A stretch of DNA of 11,671 nt, from positions 1 through 11,671 of the forward strand of contig NZ_JOCF01000123.1 in the NCBI RefSeq assembly GCF_000720635.1, written 5' to 3'. Shown piece after piece: positions 5,854 to 11,671 of this stretch; position 1 is the first letter of the stretch; the number at the start of each line of letters is the position of its first letter. The translations under genes were made by a program, and so were the position numbers. Source of the stretch: Streptomyces sp. NRRL WC-3742. Lineage in GTDB: Bacteria > Actinomycetota > Actinomycetes > Streptomycetales > Streptomycetaceae. The notes below the pieces were generated by a model that saw nothing but the letters and a program-made list of their open reading frames with translations, was not told the origin of the DNA and did no database searches.

Positions 5854-6318
5854 TCAGGATGTCCGCAGCCGCTCGGCGAACGCCCTGGCGGCGGCCAGGT
5901 CGTCGGTGTTCGGGTGCTGCCTGTTGAGGCCGCCGACGAGCCGGAAGGGGAGCCAGGTGTCGAGCGCCCGGCAGGTGAAAGTCCCGTCCACCGCATAGCC
6001 CTTGGCCTCGAGGAGCCGGACCGCGGGCCGGGTGAACGGCGCCGGTGGCATCTCCGGGAGCCCGCTGGTGGCGAACACGAACGCCCGGCCACTCCCCACA
6101 GGATCAAGCGACCGGACGAAGCCGGTCAGGCTCGGGTACATCCTGCCGTAGAGGACGCCCGAGCCGAACCCCACCAGGTCGGCGCCGGCCAGTTCGGCCG
6201 GGTCGGCCTGTTCGGGGGTGACGAGCTTCGCGTCCAGTACCGCAGCCATGGCCTCGGCGACCCGGCGCGTGTTGCCGTGCGACACGGAGGCGCACACGAT
6301 GACGGTCCTCATCCTCAT
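5854..6318 (-). CDS. Flavodoxin-domain protein
   Basis: 154 residues, the size of a stand-alone short-chain flavodoxin domain. The first strand and FMN phosphate loop are clear: VIVCASVSHGNTRRVA at 6-21, with Ser/His-Gly-Asn-Thr contacts. LVGFGSGVLYGRMYPS (49-63) is the second FMN loop, and AFVFATSGLP (79-88) the third strand and loop. This layout matches the flavodoxin or menaquinone-dependent protoporphyrinogen-oxidase-like group; the partner and electron donor are unknown. ATG 6318 follows a GAGAAGGG sequence at good spacing. A second ATG (6312) two codons later is also possible. The gene is divergent from the DinB-like gene at 6406, sharing an 87-bp intergenic region, and is followed after 34 nt by the unknown gene at 5819-5181. 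Confidence 0.85.
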   Translation of the reverse strand: MRMRTVIVCASVSHGNTRRVAEAMAAVLDAKLVTPEQADPAELAGADLVGFGSGVLYGRMYPSLTGFVRSLDPVGSGRAFVFATSGLPEMPPAPFTRPAVRLLEAKGYAVDGTFTCRALDTWLPFRLVGGLNRQHPNTDDLAAARAFAERLRTS

Positions 6319-6405
6319 GATCGATCCCTTCTCCCGCCTTTTCGCTTCCGCAAGGACGACAGGGCAGCGGCGCCGGATGTGACACGCCCTGGGAGACTCT
6401 CCGCC

Positions 6406-6930
6406 ATGACCACCTCCGCGCCCCTCCCCGAGCCGAACAAGCAACTCTCCGACCCCGGCACCCTCTTGCTGGACTACCTCGACTACTACCGCTCCGCGAT
6501 CGGCGCCAGGATCGAGGGCCTGTCGGACGAGGACCTGCGCACGAGCCGCCTCCCCTCCGGCTGGACGATGCTCGAACTCCTGAAGCACCTGGTCCACATG
6601 GAGCAGCGCTGGCTGCGCTGGGGTTTCCGCGGCGAGCCCGTCCCGGCGCCCTGGGGCGACCGTGGCCCGGAGGACCGCTGGTACGTGGCCCCGCAGGAGA
6701 GCGCCGCCGAGCTCCTCACCGCCCTGCACGCGGGTGGCGAGTACACCCGGGCCGTCGCCTCGGAGGCGCCGCTGTCCGCCGTCGCCGCAGCCGGCGGCCG
6801 CTTCGCCGAGGACGGCGCGGAGCGCCCCACCCTGGGCTGGATCCTGTTCCACGTCCTCCAGGAGTACGCCCGCCACGCGGGCCACCTGGACATCGTCCGC
6901 GAGCTCACCGACGGCACCGTCGACAAGTGA
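6406..6930 (+). CDS. DinB/DUF664 family protein
   Basis: 174 residues. The DinB-like four-helix bundle is recognisable by LPSGWTMLELLKHLVHMEQRWL (49-70, with His61 and His64) and by LGWILFHVLQEYARHAGHLDI (143-163, with His149, His157 and His160). In this superfamily three histidines bind one divalent metal, and the best studied members use or transfer bacillithiol or mycothiol. In actinomycetes a mycothiol-linked or detoxification role is therefore possible, but the substrate cannot be read from the sequence. ATG 6406 has GGGAG at 6391-6395. It is transcribed away from the flavodoxin gene. Its stop is only 8 nt before palindrome copy 4. Confidence 0.87.
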   Translation: MTTSAPLPEPNKQLSDPGTLLLDYLDYYRSAIGARIEGLSDEDLRTSRLPSGWTMLELLKHLVHMEQRWLRWGFRGEPVPAPWGDRGPEDRWYVAPQESAAELLTALHAGGEYTRAVASEAPLSAVAAAGGRFAEDGAERPTLGWILFHVLQEYARHAGHLDIVRELTDGTVDK

Positions 6931-6937
6931 CACCCCC

Positions 6938-6970
6938 GCACAGGAAGTCGGCCCCGCCGACTTCCTGTGC
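6938..6970. repeat. Dispersed 33-bp palindrome, copy 4 (perfect)
   Basis: Arms 6938-6951 and 6957-6970 around the loop CCCCG; identical arms to copy 1 and the same loop as copy 3. It starts 8 nt after the DinB-like gene stop, a typical terminator position, and is followed by an imperfect 11-bp tandem repeat (GAACGCGGCTG at 6984-6994 and 6995-7005). Confidence 0.9.
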
Positions 6971-7081
6971 AACGGCCCGTCCAGAACGCGGCTGGAACGC
7001 GGCTGGAATGCGACCGCTGACAGGTCCGCGTCCGGCAAACCGGTGGACAGCCCTCCCGCACGAGGGGGAGCATCGCCCGCG

Positions 7082-7630
7082 ATGAACACCACACCCGGCT
7101 CCACCCCGAAGACCGTCCGCTTCGTCCTGCTCAGCGAGAAGGCGCTACGGGCTCTCGCCGACGGCGACCTCGCCGGTGCCGGCGCCGAAGCGGGGGTCGC
7201 CCTCGACGCGTACTTCGTCTCCGAGCGGGCCCGCTCGATGTTCGCCTACCGCGCCGACCAGCTCGCCCGGGACCCGTCCGCCGCGCCCTGGATCACCCGG
7301 GCCGTGGTGTCCGAGCCGGACGGAACCGTGGTCGGCGACGCCGGTTTCCACGGCCCGCCGGACGAGTCCGGAACGGTCGAGGTCGGCTACTGCATCGCCC
7401 CCGCCCATCGCCGCCAGGGCTACGCCCGCGCCGCCCTGCGCGCCCTGCTCCTGCGGGCCGCCGCCGAACCGGGCGTCCGAACCGTCCGGGCCACGATCAG
7501 CTCCGAGAACGCCGCCTCCCTCGCCACCATCGCCGGGTTCGGCTTCACCCGCGTCGGCGAGCGCGGCAACGAGGCCGAGGGCCTCGCCCACGTCTTCGAA
7601 CTCCCGACCGACGCGATCCGCACCCGGTAG
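7082..7630 (+). CDS. GNAT family N-acetyltransferase
   Basis: 182 residues. Acetyl-CoA binding motif A is visible as VGYCIAPAHRRQGYARAALR (101-120), where the R-R-Q-G-Y-A turn at 110-115 contacts the pyrophosphate. Upstream is the substrate-side strand GDAGFHGPPDESGTVE, and the C-terminal NAASLATIAGFGFTRVGE (143-160) is the usual motif B region. The most similar GNAT group acylates small molecules or protein N-termini (RimJ-like), but the acceptor is unknown. ATG 7082 has the purine-rich GAGGGGGAG at 7062-7070, about 11 nt away. CCCTC/GAGGG (7051-7055/7062-7066) could form a small hairpin over that site. The gene runs towards the minus-strand PH-domain gene, with 58 nt between the stops. Confidence 0.87.
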   Translation: MNTTPGSTPKTVRFVLLSEKALRALADGDLAGAGAEAGVALDAYFVSERARSMFAYRADQLARDPSAAPWITRAVVSEPDGTVVGDAGFHGPPDESGTVEVGYCIAPAHRRQGYARAALRALLLRAAAEPGVRTVRATISSENAASLATIAGFGFTRVGERGNEAEGLAHVFELPTDAIRTR

Positions 7631-7695
7631 CGCGGCGGCTGCACGGCAGCGCGGTGGCACGGCAACCCGGCCGCGCGGCGCGCGACGGCTACCGG
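7624..7695. terminator. Weak inverted repeat spanning two convergent stop codons
   Basis: CCGGTAGC (7624-7631) and GCTACCGG (7688-7695) are exact reverse complements. Each contains the TAG stop of one convergent gene (GNAT at 7628-7630, PH-domain protein at 7691-7689). Between them a small hairpin, GCTGC-ACG-GCAGC (7638-7650), can form. This may be a shared bidirectional terminator, but an 8-bp dyad at this GC content can also arise by chance. Confidence 0.3.
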
Positions 7696-8534
7696 CCGGA
7701 GGCCCGCCAGATCAGGTACTGCCGGCGTACGTACGGGCGCGGGTCGCCCTCGACCCTGATCTGGTCGATCTCGACCAGTTCCTCCGCGGCCGCCACCGCG
7801 CCGAACCTCCCCCGCTCGCCCCCGTCACGCAGGCAGCGCCGGTCGGCCAGCGCGGCGCGGCGCAGCAGGTACTCGCGCCGTGCGGGCACCCGTCTCCTGG
7901 CGCGCGCCGACAGCGCCTCGACCTCTCGCTCCTCGCTCGCGAGGTCCGGCGCGTCCGCGTACGCCTTCTCCGGCGCGGGCGGGCCCTCCGCCGGTACGGC
8001 CCACGGGGCCCAGGGCGGCAGCTTCGGGAGCCCCCGCACCCGGAGCACCTCGTTGGCGAACTCCGGCTTCTCGACGGGCAGTCGCTGCTCCCCGAAGACC
8101 GCGAACAGTTCGGCCAGCGCCAGCGGGGGCACGCCCGAGGGCGTGTCCTCCTCGGTGACCGGGACCCTGCAGAGGAAGGGGCCCCAGAACCGGCCCTTCG
8201 GTTCGGTGAGGCGCAGCCGCAGGGTGAGGTGACGGCCGTCCCCGTCCTCCTCCTGGGCGAACTCCATCGCCAGCCCGTGCACGTCCACCCACGCGTAGCG
8301 GCGCGGCACCAGCCGCTTGACCAGGGTGATGCCGCTGTCGTCGGCGCGCAGCCAGAAGGTGTGGGGGGCCGCGCAGAACACGGCGACGCCGATCACGACC
8401 GGGATGAACACGACCAGGAAGGGGTCGACGGCCCGGGTGATGCCCAGGAGGCCCCCCGAGACGACCATCAGCGCGAAGGCCCCGCCGGCGACCTCGCTCC
8501 GCGTCCTCACGGACGACATCCGCACCGTACGCAT
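7689..8534 (-). CDS. PH-like (bPH6) domain membrane protein
   Basis: 281 residues. Two hydrophobic stretches near the N-terminus, about 15-32 (VAGGAFALMVVSGGLLGI) and 38-56 (PFLVVFIPVVIGVAVFCA), form a transmembrane hairpin. They are followed by a bacterial PH-like domain at about 58-120 (HTFWLRADDSGITLVKRLVPRRYAW then LTLRLRLTEPKGRFWGP). Such proteins are common and mostly uncharacterised in streptomycetes; the domain is thought to act in membrane-associated assemblies. The C-terminal half is charged, with the Arg-rich, helical stretch SEEREVEALSARARRRVPARR at about 200-220. GAGGAGGGG before the ATG at 8534 fixes the start; an in-frame ATG 39 codons further upstream has no comparable signal. 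It shares the 227-bp region 8535-8761 with the divergent DUF998 gene. Confidence 0.8.
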   Translation of the reverse strand: MRTVRMSSVRTRSEVAGGAFALMVVSGGLLGITRAVDPFLVVFIPVVIGVAVFCAAPHTFWLRADDSGITLVKRLVPRRYAWVDVHGLAMEFAQEEDGDGRHLTLRLRLTEPKGRFWGPFLCRVPVTEEDTPSGVPPLALAELFAVFGEQRLPVEKPEFANEVLRVRGLPKLPPWAPWAVPAEGPPAPEKAYADAPDLASEEREVEALSARARRRVPARREYLLRRAALADRRCLRDGGERGRFGAVAAAEELVEIDQIRVEGDPRPYVRRQYLIWRASGR

Positions 8535-8761
8535 CCCGCGCCCCTCCTCGTGTCCGTCTGCCCCCACGCTCTGCCCCCACGCTTCCGGCCCGCCCGACGC
8601 CGGGCAACCGGCACCCCGAAGCTGTGACACCCCCGTGACGGGGCTGCTCACACGCCGTCGAAAAAACTTTCTCCGAAATCGCCCCCGCCACCGATGAGTT
8701 TCGCCGGGCGCCCCGGTCTACCCCTGCGAAACGACCGAGACGCACCCCCGAGGAACCCGCG
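8535..8761. promoter_or_regulatory. Divergent intergenic region between the PH-domain and DUF998 genes
   Basis: No gene is visible. An AT-rich island stands out at about 8655-8680 (GTCGAAAAAACTTTCTCCGA) in GC-rich surroundings. It is followed by ATGAGTTT (8695-8702) and GGTCTAC (8715-8721), separated by 12 nt. These spaced motifs look like a promoter, perhaps for an alternative sigma factor, for the plus-strand DUF998 gene; this is a pattern impression only. Ribosome binding sites flank it: GAGGAGGGG (minus) and GAGGA at 8750-8754 (plus). Confidence 0.35.
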
Positions 8762-9412
8762 ATGACGACCCAGAGCATCACCACCCCCGCCCTGCGCCTG
8801 AGCACCCGCGCACTGCTGGCGGCCGGCAGCGTCGCCGGCCCGCTGTTCCTGGGCGTCGGCGTGGCCCAGGGGCTGTCCCGCGAGGGCTTCGACTTCACCC
8901 GCAACGCGATCAGCCAACTCAGCCTGGGCGACCTGGGGTTGATCCAGGTGGCCGGCTTCCTCCTCACCGGGGCGCTGGTCCTCGCGGCCGCCGCGGGCCT
9001 GCGCCGCGCACTGTCGGGTACGGCCGGGGGCCGCTGGGCGCCGCGCCTGATCGGGGTGTTCGGGGCGTCGTTCCTCCTCGCCGGCGTCTTCAAGGCCGAC
9101 GCGGGCGCCGGCTTCCCGGCGGGCACCCCCGACACCCCGGACGCCGCCGCCTCGATGAGCTGGCACGGCGGGGTCCACATGGTCAGCGGCATGGTGGGCT
9201 ACCTGGCGCTGTGCGCGGCGTTCTTCGTGCTGGCCCGCCACTTCGCGGCCGCCGGCCGGCGCGGCTGGGCCGTGGCCTGCCGCGTGGTCCCGCTCGCCGT
9301 GCTCGCGGGGTTCGCCGCCTCCGCCTCGACCGTGCTGGCCTTCACCCTGGGGGCGGGCCTGGGCCTGCTGGCGCTGGCGGCCGTGACCGCGCACCTGGCC
9401 AACCGGAACTGA
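8762..9412 (+). CDS. DUF998 family membrane protein
   Basis: 216 residues, strongly hydrophobic, with about six predicted membrane segments (approximately 16-37, 60-80, 94-112, 137-158, 171-189 and 190-212). The family signature is visible as FDFTRNAISQLSLGDLG (43-59) after the first helix, and WHGGVHMVSG (134-143) before the fourth, the usual conserved loop in DUF998. No enzymatic function is established for the family; it is thought to act at the cytoplasmic membrane. The ATG at 8762 follows GAGGA at 8750-8754. The DUF4287 gene starts 71 nt after its stop on the same strand, so the two may be co-transcribed. Confidence 0.85.
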   Translation: MTTQSITTPALRLSTRALLAAGSVAGPLFLGVGVAQGLSREGFDFTRNAISQLSLGDLGLIQVAGFLLTGALVLAAAAGLRRALSGTAGGRWAPRLIGVFGASFLLAGVFKADAGAGFPAGTPDTPDAAASMSWHGGVHMVSGMVGYLALCAAFFVLARHFAAAGRRGWAVACRVVPLAVLAGFAASASTVLAFTLGAGLGLLALAAVTAHLANRN

Positions 9413-9483
9413 CGACCACTAGCCTCAGCAGCCGCCAGGACCACCAAGATCATCAAAATCACCAAGGAAGCAGGACCCCGCTC

Positions 9484-9702
9484 ATGAGCACGCCGACCAA
9501 GGGCCCCGCCAGCTACTTCCCCTCCATCGAGAAGAAGTACGGCCGCCCGATCGCGCAGTGGCAGGACCTCATCCGCGCCTCGCCCCTGGCCAAGCACTCC
9601 GAGCTGGTCGCCTGGCTCAAGACCGAGCACGGCCTCGGCCACGGGCACGCCAACGCCCTCGTCGCCCACACCCTCGCCGAGGCCAAGGCCGACGGCCGGT
9701 AG
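9484..9702 (+). CDS. DUF4287 domain-containing small protein
   Basis: 72 residues. The DUF4287 pattern is clear: a Tyr-Phe-containing N-terminus (ASYFPSIEKKYGRPIAQW), a central Leu/Ile segment, and the hallmark VAWLKTEHGLGHGHANALV at 47-65, where a Gly-Leu-Gly-His-Gly-His-Ala-Asn run follows a Trp-Leu-Lys. The molecular function is not known; no catalytic role is assigned to the family to my knowledge. The chosen ATG at 9484 has AAGGA at 9464-9468 and CAGGA at 9471-9475. A longer frame running back into the DUF998 gene is not credible because it overlaps well-supported coding sequence. After the stop comes a 12-bp direct repeat (CCGGAGGCGCAC at 9703-9714 and 9722-9733); the second copy forms the small hairpin GGAGG-CGCA-CCTCC. 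Confidence 0.83.
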   Translation: MSTPTKGPASYFPSIEKKYGRPIAQWQDLIRASPLAKHSELVAWLKTEHGLGHGHANALVAHTLAEAKADGR

Positions 9703-9799
9703 CCGGAGGCGCACGTCCAGCCCGGAGGCGCACCTCCCCTCGTACTCCTGGTTCCACCGCCCGCGATCAACCGATTTCCCTTCCGCCACCCCAGTGCCG

Positions 9800-9805
9800 T
9801 ACAGT
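9800..9805 (+). promoter_or_regulatory. Candidate -10 box for the initiator tRNA
   Basis: TACAGT ends 12 nt before the first base of the mature tRNA, the expected distance for a promoter with a short 5' leader. A convincing -35 hexamer is not seen at the matching position (TTTCCC-like at 9775-9780). Confidence 0.4.
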
Positions 9806-9817
9806 CAGGTTTACCGA

Positions 9818-9891
9818 CGCGGGGTGGAGCAGCTCGGTAGCTCGCTGGGCTCATAACCCAGAGGTCGCAGGTTCAAATCCTGTCCCCGCTA
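9818..9891 (+). tRNA. tRNA-fMet (initiator, anticodon CAT)
   Basis: 74 nt forming a full cloverleaf: acceptor CGCGGGG/CCCCGCT with the first pair mismatched (C1 opposite T72), D stem GAGC/GCTC, anticodon stem CTGGG/CCCAG with the loop CTCATAA, T stem GCAGG/CCTGT with the TTCAAAT loop, and discriminator A at 9891. The unpaired 1-72 position and the three consecutive G-C pairs in the anticodon stem are the marks of the initiator rather than the elongator tRNA-Met. CCA is not encoded (CTG follows), so it must be added after transcription. It stands alone, transcribed towards the minus-strand SDR gene. Confidence 0.96.
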
Positions 9892-9897
9892 CTGACG

Positions 9898-9946
9898 AAG
9901 GCCGGGTCGACGCACAGCGCAAGCTGCGTCGGCCCGGCCTTTCTCG
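9898..9946. terminator. Bidirectional terminator after the initiator tRNA
   Basis: A long stem starting 7 nt after the tRNA: AAGGCCGGG (9898-9906) pairs with CCCGGCCTT (9933-9941), a T-G wobble follows, then CGACGC (9908-9913) pairs with GCGTCG (9926-9931), with a possible inner AGC/GCT stem closed by a GCAA tetraloop. The descending arm ends in TTT. It fits termination of the tRNA, and on the opposite strand of the SDR gene ending at 9986. Confidence 0.85.
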
Positions 9947-9962
9947 TCGGGCCATCCTCGCC

Positions 9963-10004
9963 GGCCCGAACTCGTCAGCCCGAACTCACCGGCCCGAACT
10001 CACC
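9963..10004. repeat. 14-bp tandem repeat, three units, across the SDR stop codon
   Basis: Three 14-bp units: GGCCCGAACTCGTC (9963-9976), AGCCCGAACTCACC (9977-9990) and GGCCCGAACTCACC (9991-10004). On the minus strand the middle unit carries the TGA stop of the SDR gene (9988-9986), and the unit before it encodes the last residues. The period is not a multiple of three. Confidence 0.85.
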
Positions 10005-10957
10005 GGGCCGCTCTCGTCGCAGGCCGCCGAGCGCGTGCGCCCCGCAGGAGCGGCCGTCCCCGCCCGGTGGTCCGGGTACCGCGGGGTCCAGCCCAGGTCG
10101 CGGGCGGCCTTCGCGTTCGAGACCCGCAGCGTCGTGTCCAGCATCAGGTCGCCCAGGTAGGGCACCGCCGCGCGCAGCGCCCATCCCGGCAGCCGCAGGC
10201 CGGGCCTGCCCCGCCGGGCGGCCGCCGCGAGTTCCCCGAAGCGGGCCGGCCGGTCGTCCACGAGGTTGTACGCCTCGCCCGCGCGGCCGTGTTCCAGCGC
10301 GGCGAGGGTGCCGGACACGGCGTCGTCCACGTGGATCCACGACATGACGCCGCCGCCGTTCAGCGGCACGGGCATCGGCCGGCTGCCCGGCGTCGGGTCG
10401 AACCAGGTGCCGGGGCCGTAGAACAGGCCGTACCGCAGCGCCGTCCCGTCCACGTGGTCCGCGGCGAAGAGCCGGTCCTCGGCCTCGACCAGGCCCGTGA
10501 TCACATGATCGGAGACGGAGCCGCGCCGGACGCCGAACGGGTCCTCCTCCGTGACGGACCGCTCCCCGTGGTCGTGGTACCCGTAGCCGAGCACCAGGGA
10601 CTGGGTGAGGAAGCGCCGCGCCCCCAGCACCCCCGCCGCCTCCAGCAGGTTGGCCGACCCCAGCGAGCGCAGCACGTTGGTCGGGTTGTCCTCCGTGAGC
10701 CTGCGCGAGGGCGCCTTCATCGCGGTCAGCTGGTGGATCACCGCGTCGGCCGCCAGCCCGTCCACGGCCTTCAACAGCCCGTCCCGGTCCAGCGCGTCCG
10801 CCCGCACGGGTACGGCCCCGGCCGCGCGCGCCGCCTGCGCGGACCCCTCGGAGCGGGCGAGCGCCAGGACGGAGTACCCCGCCCCGACCAGCGCCCGCGT
10901 CATCGGGGCGCCGACCGCCCCGGTCGCGCCCGCCAGAAGCACCGTCCTCGCACTCAT
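9986..10957 (-). CDS. NAD(P)-dependent epimerase/dehydratase-like (extended SDR) protein
   Basis: 323 residues. A Rossmann fold opens at the N-terminus with the dinucleotide loop LAGATGAVG (8-16), and Arg35 after the second strand favours NADP. Further family marks are VIHQLTA (73-79), LRYGLFYGPGTW (174-185), MSWIHVDDAV (205-214) and AYNLVDD (229-235), typical of epimerase/dehydratase-type SDRs acting on nucleotide sugars or related substrates. The usual catalytic Tyr-x-x-x-Lys is not seen where expected: around 127-160 I find YHDH and SDHVITGLVEAEDRL but no matching Lys, so this subgroup may be atypical or non-redox. GGGAGG before the ATG at 10957 fixes the start. The last residues are encoded within the 14-bp tandem repeat. 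It is divergent from the HEAT-repeat gene across 154 bp. The substrate is unknown. Confidence 0.85.
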   Translation of the reverse strand: MSARTVLLAGATGAVGAPMTRALVGAGYSVLALARSEGSAQAARAAGAVPVRADALDRDGLLKAVDGLAADAVIHQLTAMKAPSRRLTEDNPTNVLRSLGSANLLEAAGVLGARRFLTQSLVLGYGYHDHGERSVTEEDPFGVRRGSVSDHVITGLVEAEDRLFAADHVDGTALRYGLFYGPGTWFDPTPGSRPMPVPLNGGGVMSWIHVDDAVSGTLAALEHGRAGEAYNLVDDRPARFGELAAAARRGRPGLRLPGWALRAAVPYLGDLMLDTTLRVSNAKAARDLGWTPRYPDHRAGTAAPAGRTRSAACDESGPVSSGR

Positions 10958-11111
10958 CCCAGCCTCCCGATCCGGGCCCCATCGGCCCCTAACCCGTGCG
11001 GACACAGAAAGGACAGGACAGCCTCCCGAAACGTGACACGCCCTCCTCCGGATCGACCGACCCTCCCGAAATCCCTTTGCCCTCCCGGCAGTTACGCCCG
11101 ACACTCGGGCC

Positions 11112-11654
11112 ATGCTCGGATTCCCCCGCACCGACACCGAATCCCTCGTCGCCTACCTGGGCGACCCCCAGCGCACCGTCGGCGCCTACTGGGCGCTGCT
11201 GCAGCGCGGCGAGGACGCCCTCGACGCCATCCGCGCCGGCCTGTCCCATCCGGACGCCGCCGTCCGCGAGGGCTGCTGCCGCCTCCTCGACCACCTGGTC
11301 GACACCGATTCGATGGACCTGCTCATCGCCATGGCCGACGACCCGGACGCCAAGGTCCGGATCTCCGCCCTCCACGCCCTGGCCTGCGACCGCTGCAAGG
11401 GCGACACCTGCGCCCCCGGCGCCGACCTCGTCCTCGCCCCCGCCCTGCGCCACCTGGCCACCGACCCCGACCCGCAGGTCCGGCTGCGGGCCGCCGAACT
11501 CGTCGGCAAGTTCGCCCACGGCGACGACCGTGCCCTCGCCGCCCTGCGCGCCTCCCACACCGAGGACCCCTCCCCGGCCGTCCGCAAGAAGGTGTCCTGG
11601 TACCTCCCCGGCGGGACGATCTACGAGCGCACGGCCCCGCGCCCGCTCCGGTAG
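11112..11654 (+). CDS. HEAT-repeat domain protein with a cysteine cluster
   Basis: 180 residues, built of paired amphipathic helices that repeat about every 30-40 residues, for example DALDAIRAGLSHPDAAVREG (36-54), MDLLIAMADDPDAKVRISAL (68-87), LAPALRHLATDPDPQVRLRA (108-127) and LAALRASHTEDPSPAVRKKV. The D-P-D-x-x-V-R turn is the classic HEAT motif. Such proteins act as protein-binding scaffolds; no enzyme domain is visible. Unusual for this fold is the cysteine group CDRCKGDTC (92-100), plus Cys55 and Cys56, which could bind metal or form disulphides. No good Shine-Dalgarno precedes ATG 11112. The protein ends before the window's end, followed by GGGCCCC-type sequence. Confidence 0.82.
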   Translation: MLGFPRTDTESLVAYLGDPQRTVGAYWALLQRGEDALDAIRAGLSHPDAAVREGCCRLLDHLVDTDSMDLLIAMADDPDAKVRISALHALACDRCKGDTCAPGADLVLAPALRHLATDPDPQVRLRAAELVGKFAHGDDRALAALRASHTEDPSPAVRKKVSWYLPGGTIYERTAPRPLR

Positions 11655-11671
11655 GGCCCCGACCCCCGACC

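Noticed and set aside
1593..6970. The four palindromes as a CRISPR array
   Set aside because: They are kilobases apart with genes between, not regularly spaced, and no cas gene is present.
7176..8627. Long plus-strand open frame (483 codons) over the GNAT and PH-domain genes
   Set aside because: It overlaps two well-supported genes in another frame and strand, and its product is low-complexity Pro/Arg/Ser-rich; this is a usual shadow at high GC.
9818..9891. tRNA gene as an integration site
   Set aside because: No integrase, no repeated 3' tRNA fragment and no boundary of unlike DNA is visible nearby; the genes after it look chromosomal.
6379..11044. Shared 12-mers such as GTGACACGCCCT (6379 and 11033) and GTGACACCCCCG (6928 and 8625) as common operators
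   Set aside because: At this window size and GC content several chance 12-mer matches are expected; no extended similarity or consistent position is seen.

Overview
The window is very GC-rich, with codon third positions almost all G or C, short intergenic gaps, frequent GTG starts and many strong stem-loops without a T-run. Gene content (S33 tripeptidyl-aminopeptidase-like secreted hydrolase, DUF664/DinB, DUF998, DUF4287, a bPH6-like protein, a MarR/DJ-1 pair) points to a chromosomal segment from Streptomyces, Kitasatospora or a close relative. This is inferred from style and gene families; no database search was run.

Layout. 1-457: no intact gene; a hairpin (30-61) and a frameshifted C-terminal fragment (121-312) of the small gene that is intact at 1674-2198. 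458-1539: DJ-1/PfpI-like gene and MarR regulator with overlapping stop and start, behind two 14-bp direct repeats that look like an operator over a leaderless promoter. 1674-2198: small membrane-anchored protein of unknown function. 2250-2355: a 55-nt near-perfect palindrome plus a second hairpin. 2432-4108: exported serine hydrolase carrying an in-frame (GGCACY)8 repeat, closed by a 20-bp terminator stem. 5011-4316 (minus): aspartate/glutamate racemase. 6318-5181 (minus): flavodoxin-domain gene, then a conserved gene of unknown function. 6406-6930: DinB/DUF664. 7082-7630: GNAT acetyltransferase. 8534-7689 (minus): PH-domain membrane protein. 8762-9702: DUF998 membrane protein and a DUF4287 protein. 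9818-9891: initiator tRNA with a strong terminator. 10957-9986 (minus): NAD(P)-dependent epimerase-like SDR. 11112-11654: HEAT-repeat protein.

The genes are mostly single units or pairs and do not form one pathway. The clearest functional unit is DJ-1/PfpI plus MarR, probably an autoregulated stress or detoxification pair. The flavodoxin and unknown gene may form a second pair.

The most unusual signal is non-coding. A 33-bp palindrome (14-bp arms around AGGAAGTCGG, 5-nt loop) occurs four times (1593, 4248, 5080, 6938), each 8-70 nt beyond a stop codon. One copy has a compensating base-pair change and one is decayed. This looks like a dispersed hairpin family, used as terminators or spread as a small mobile or REP-like element. 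I see no defence system, CRISPR array, integrase, transposase or biosynthetic cluster.
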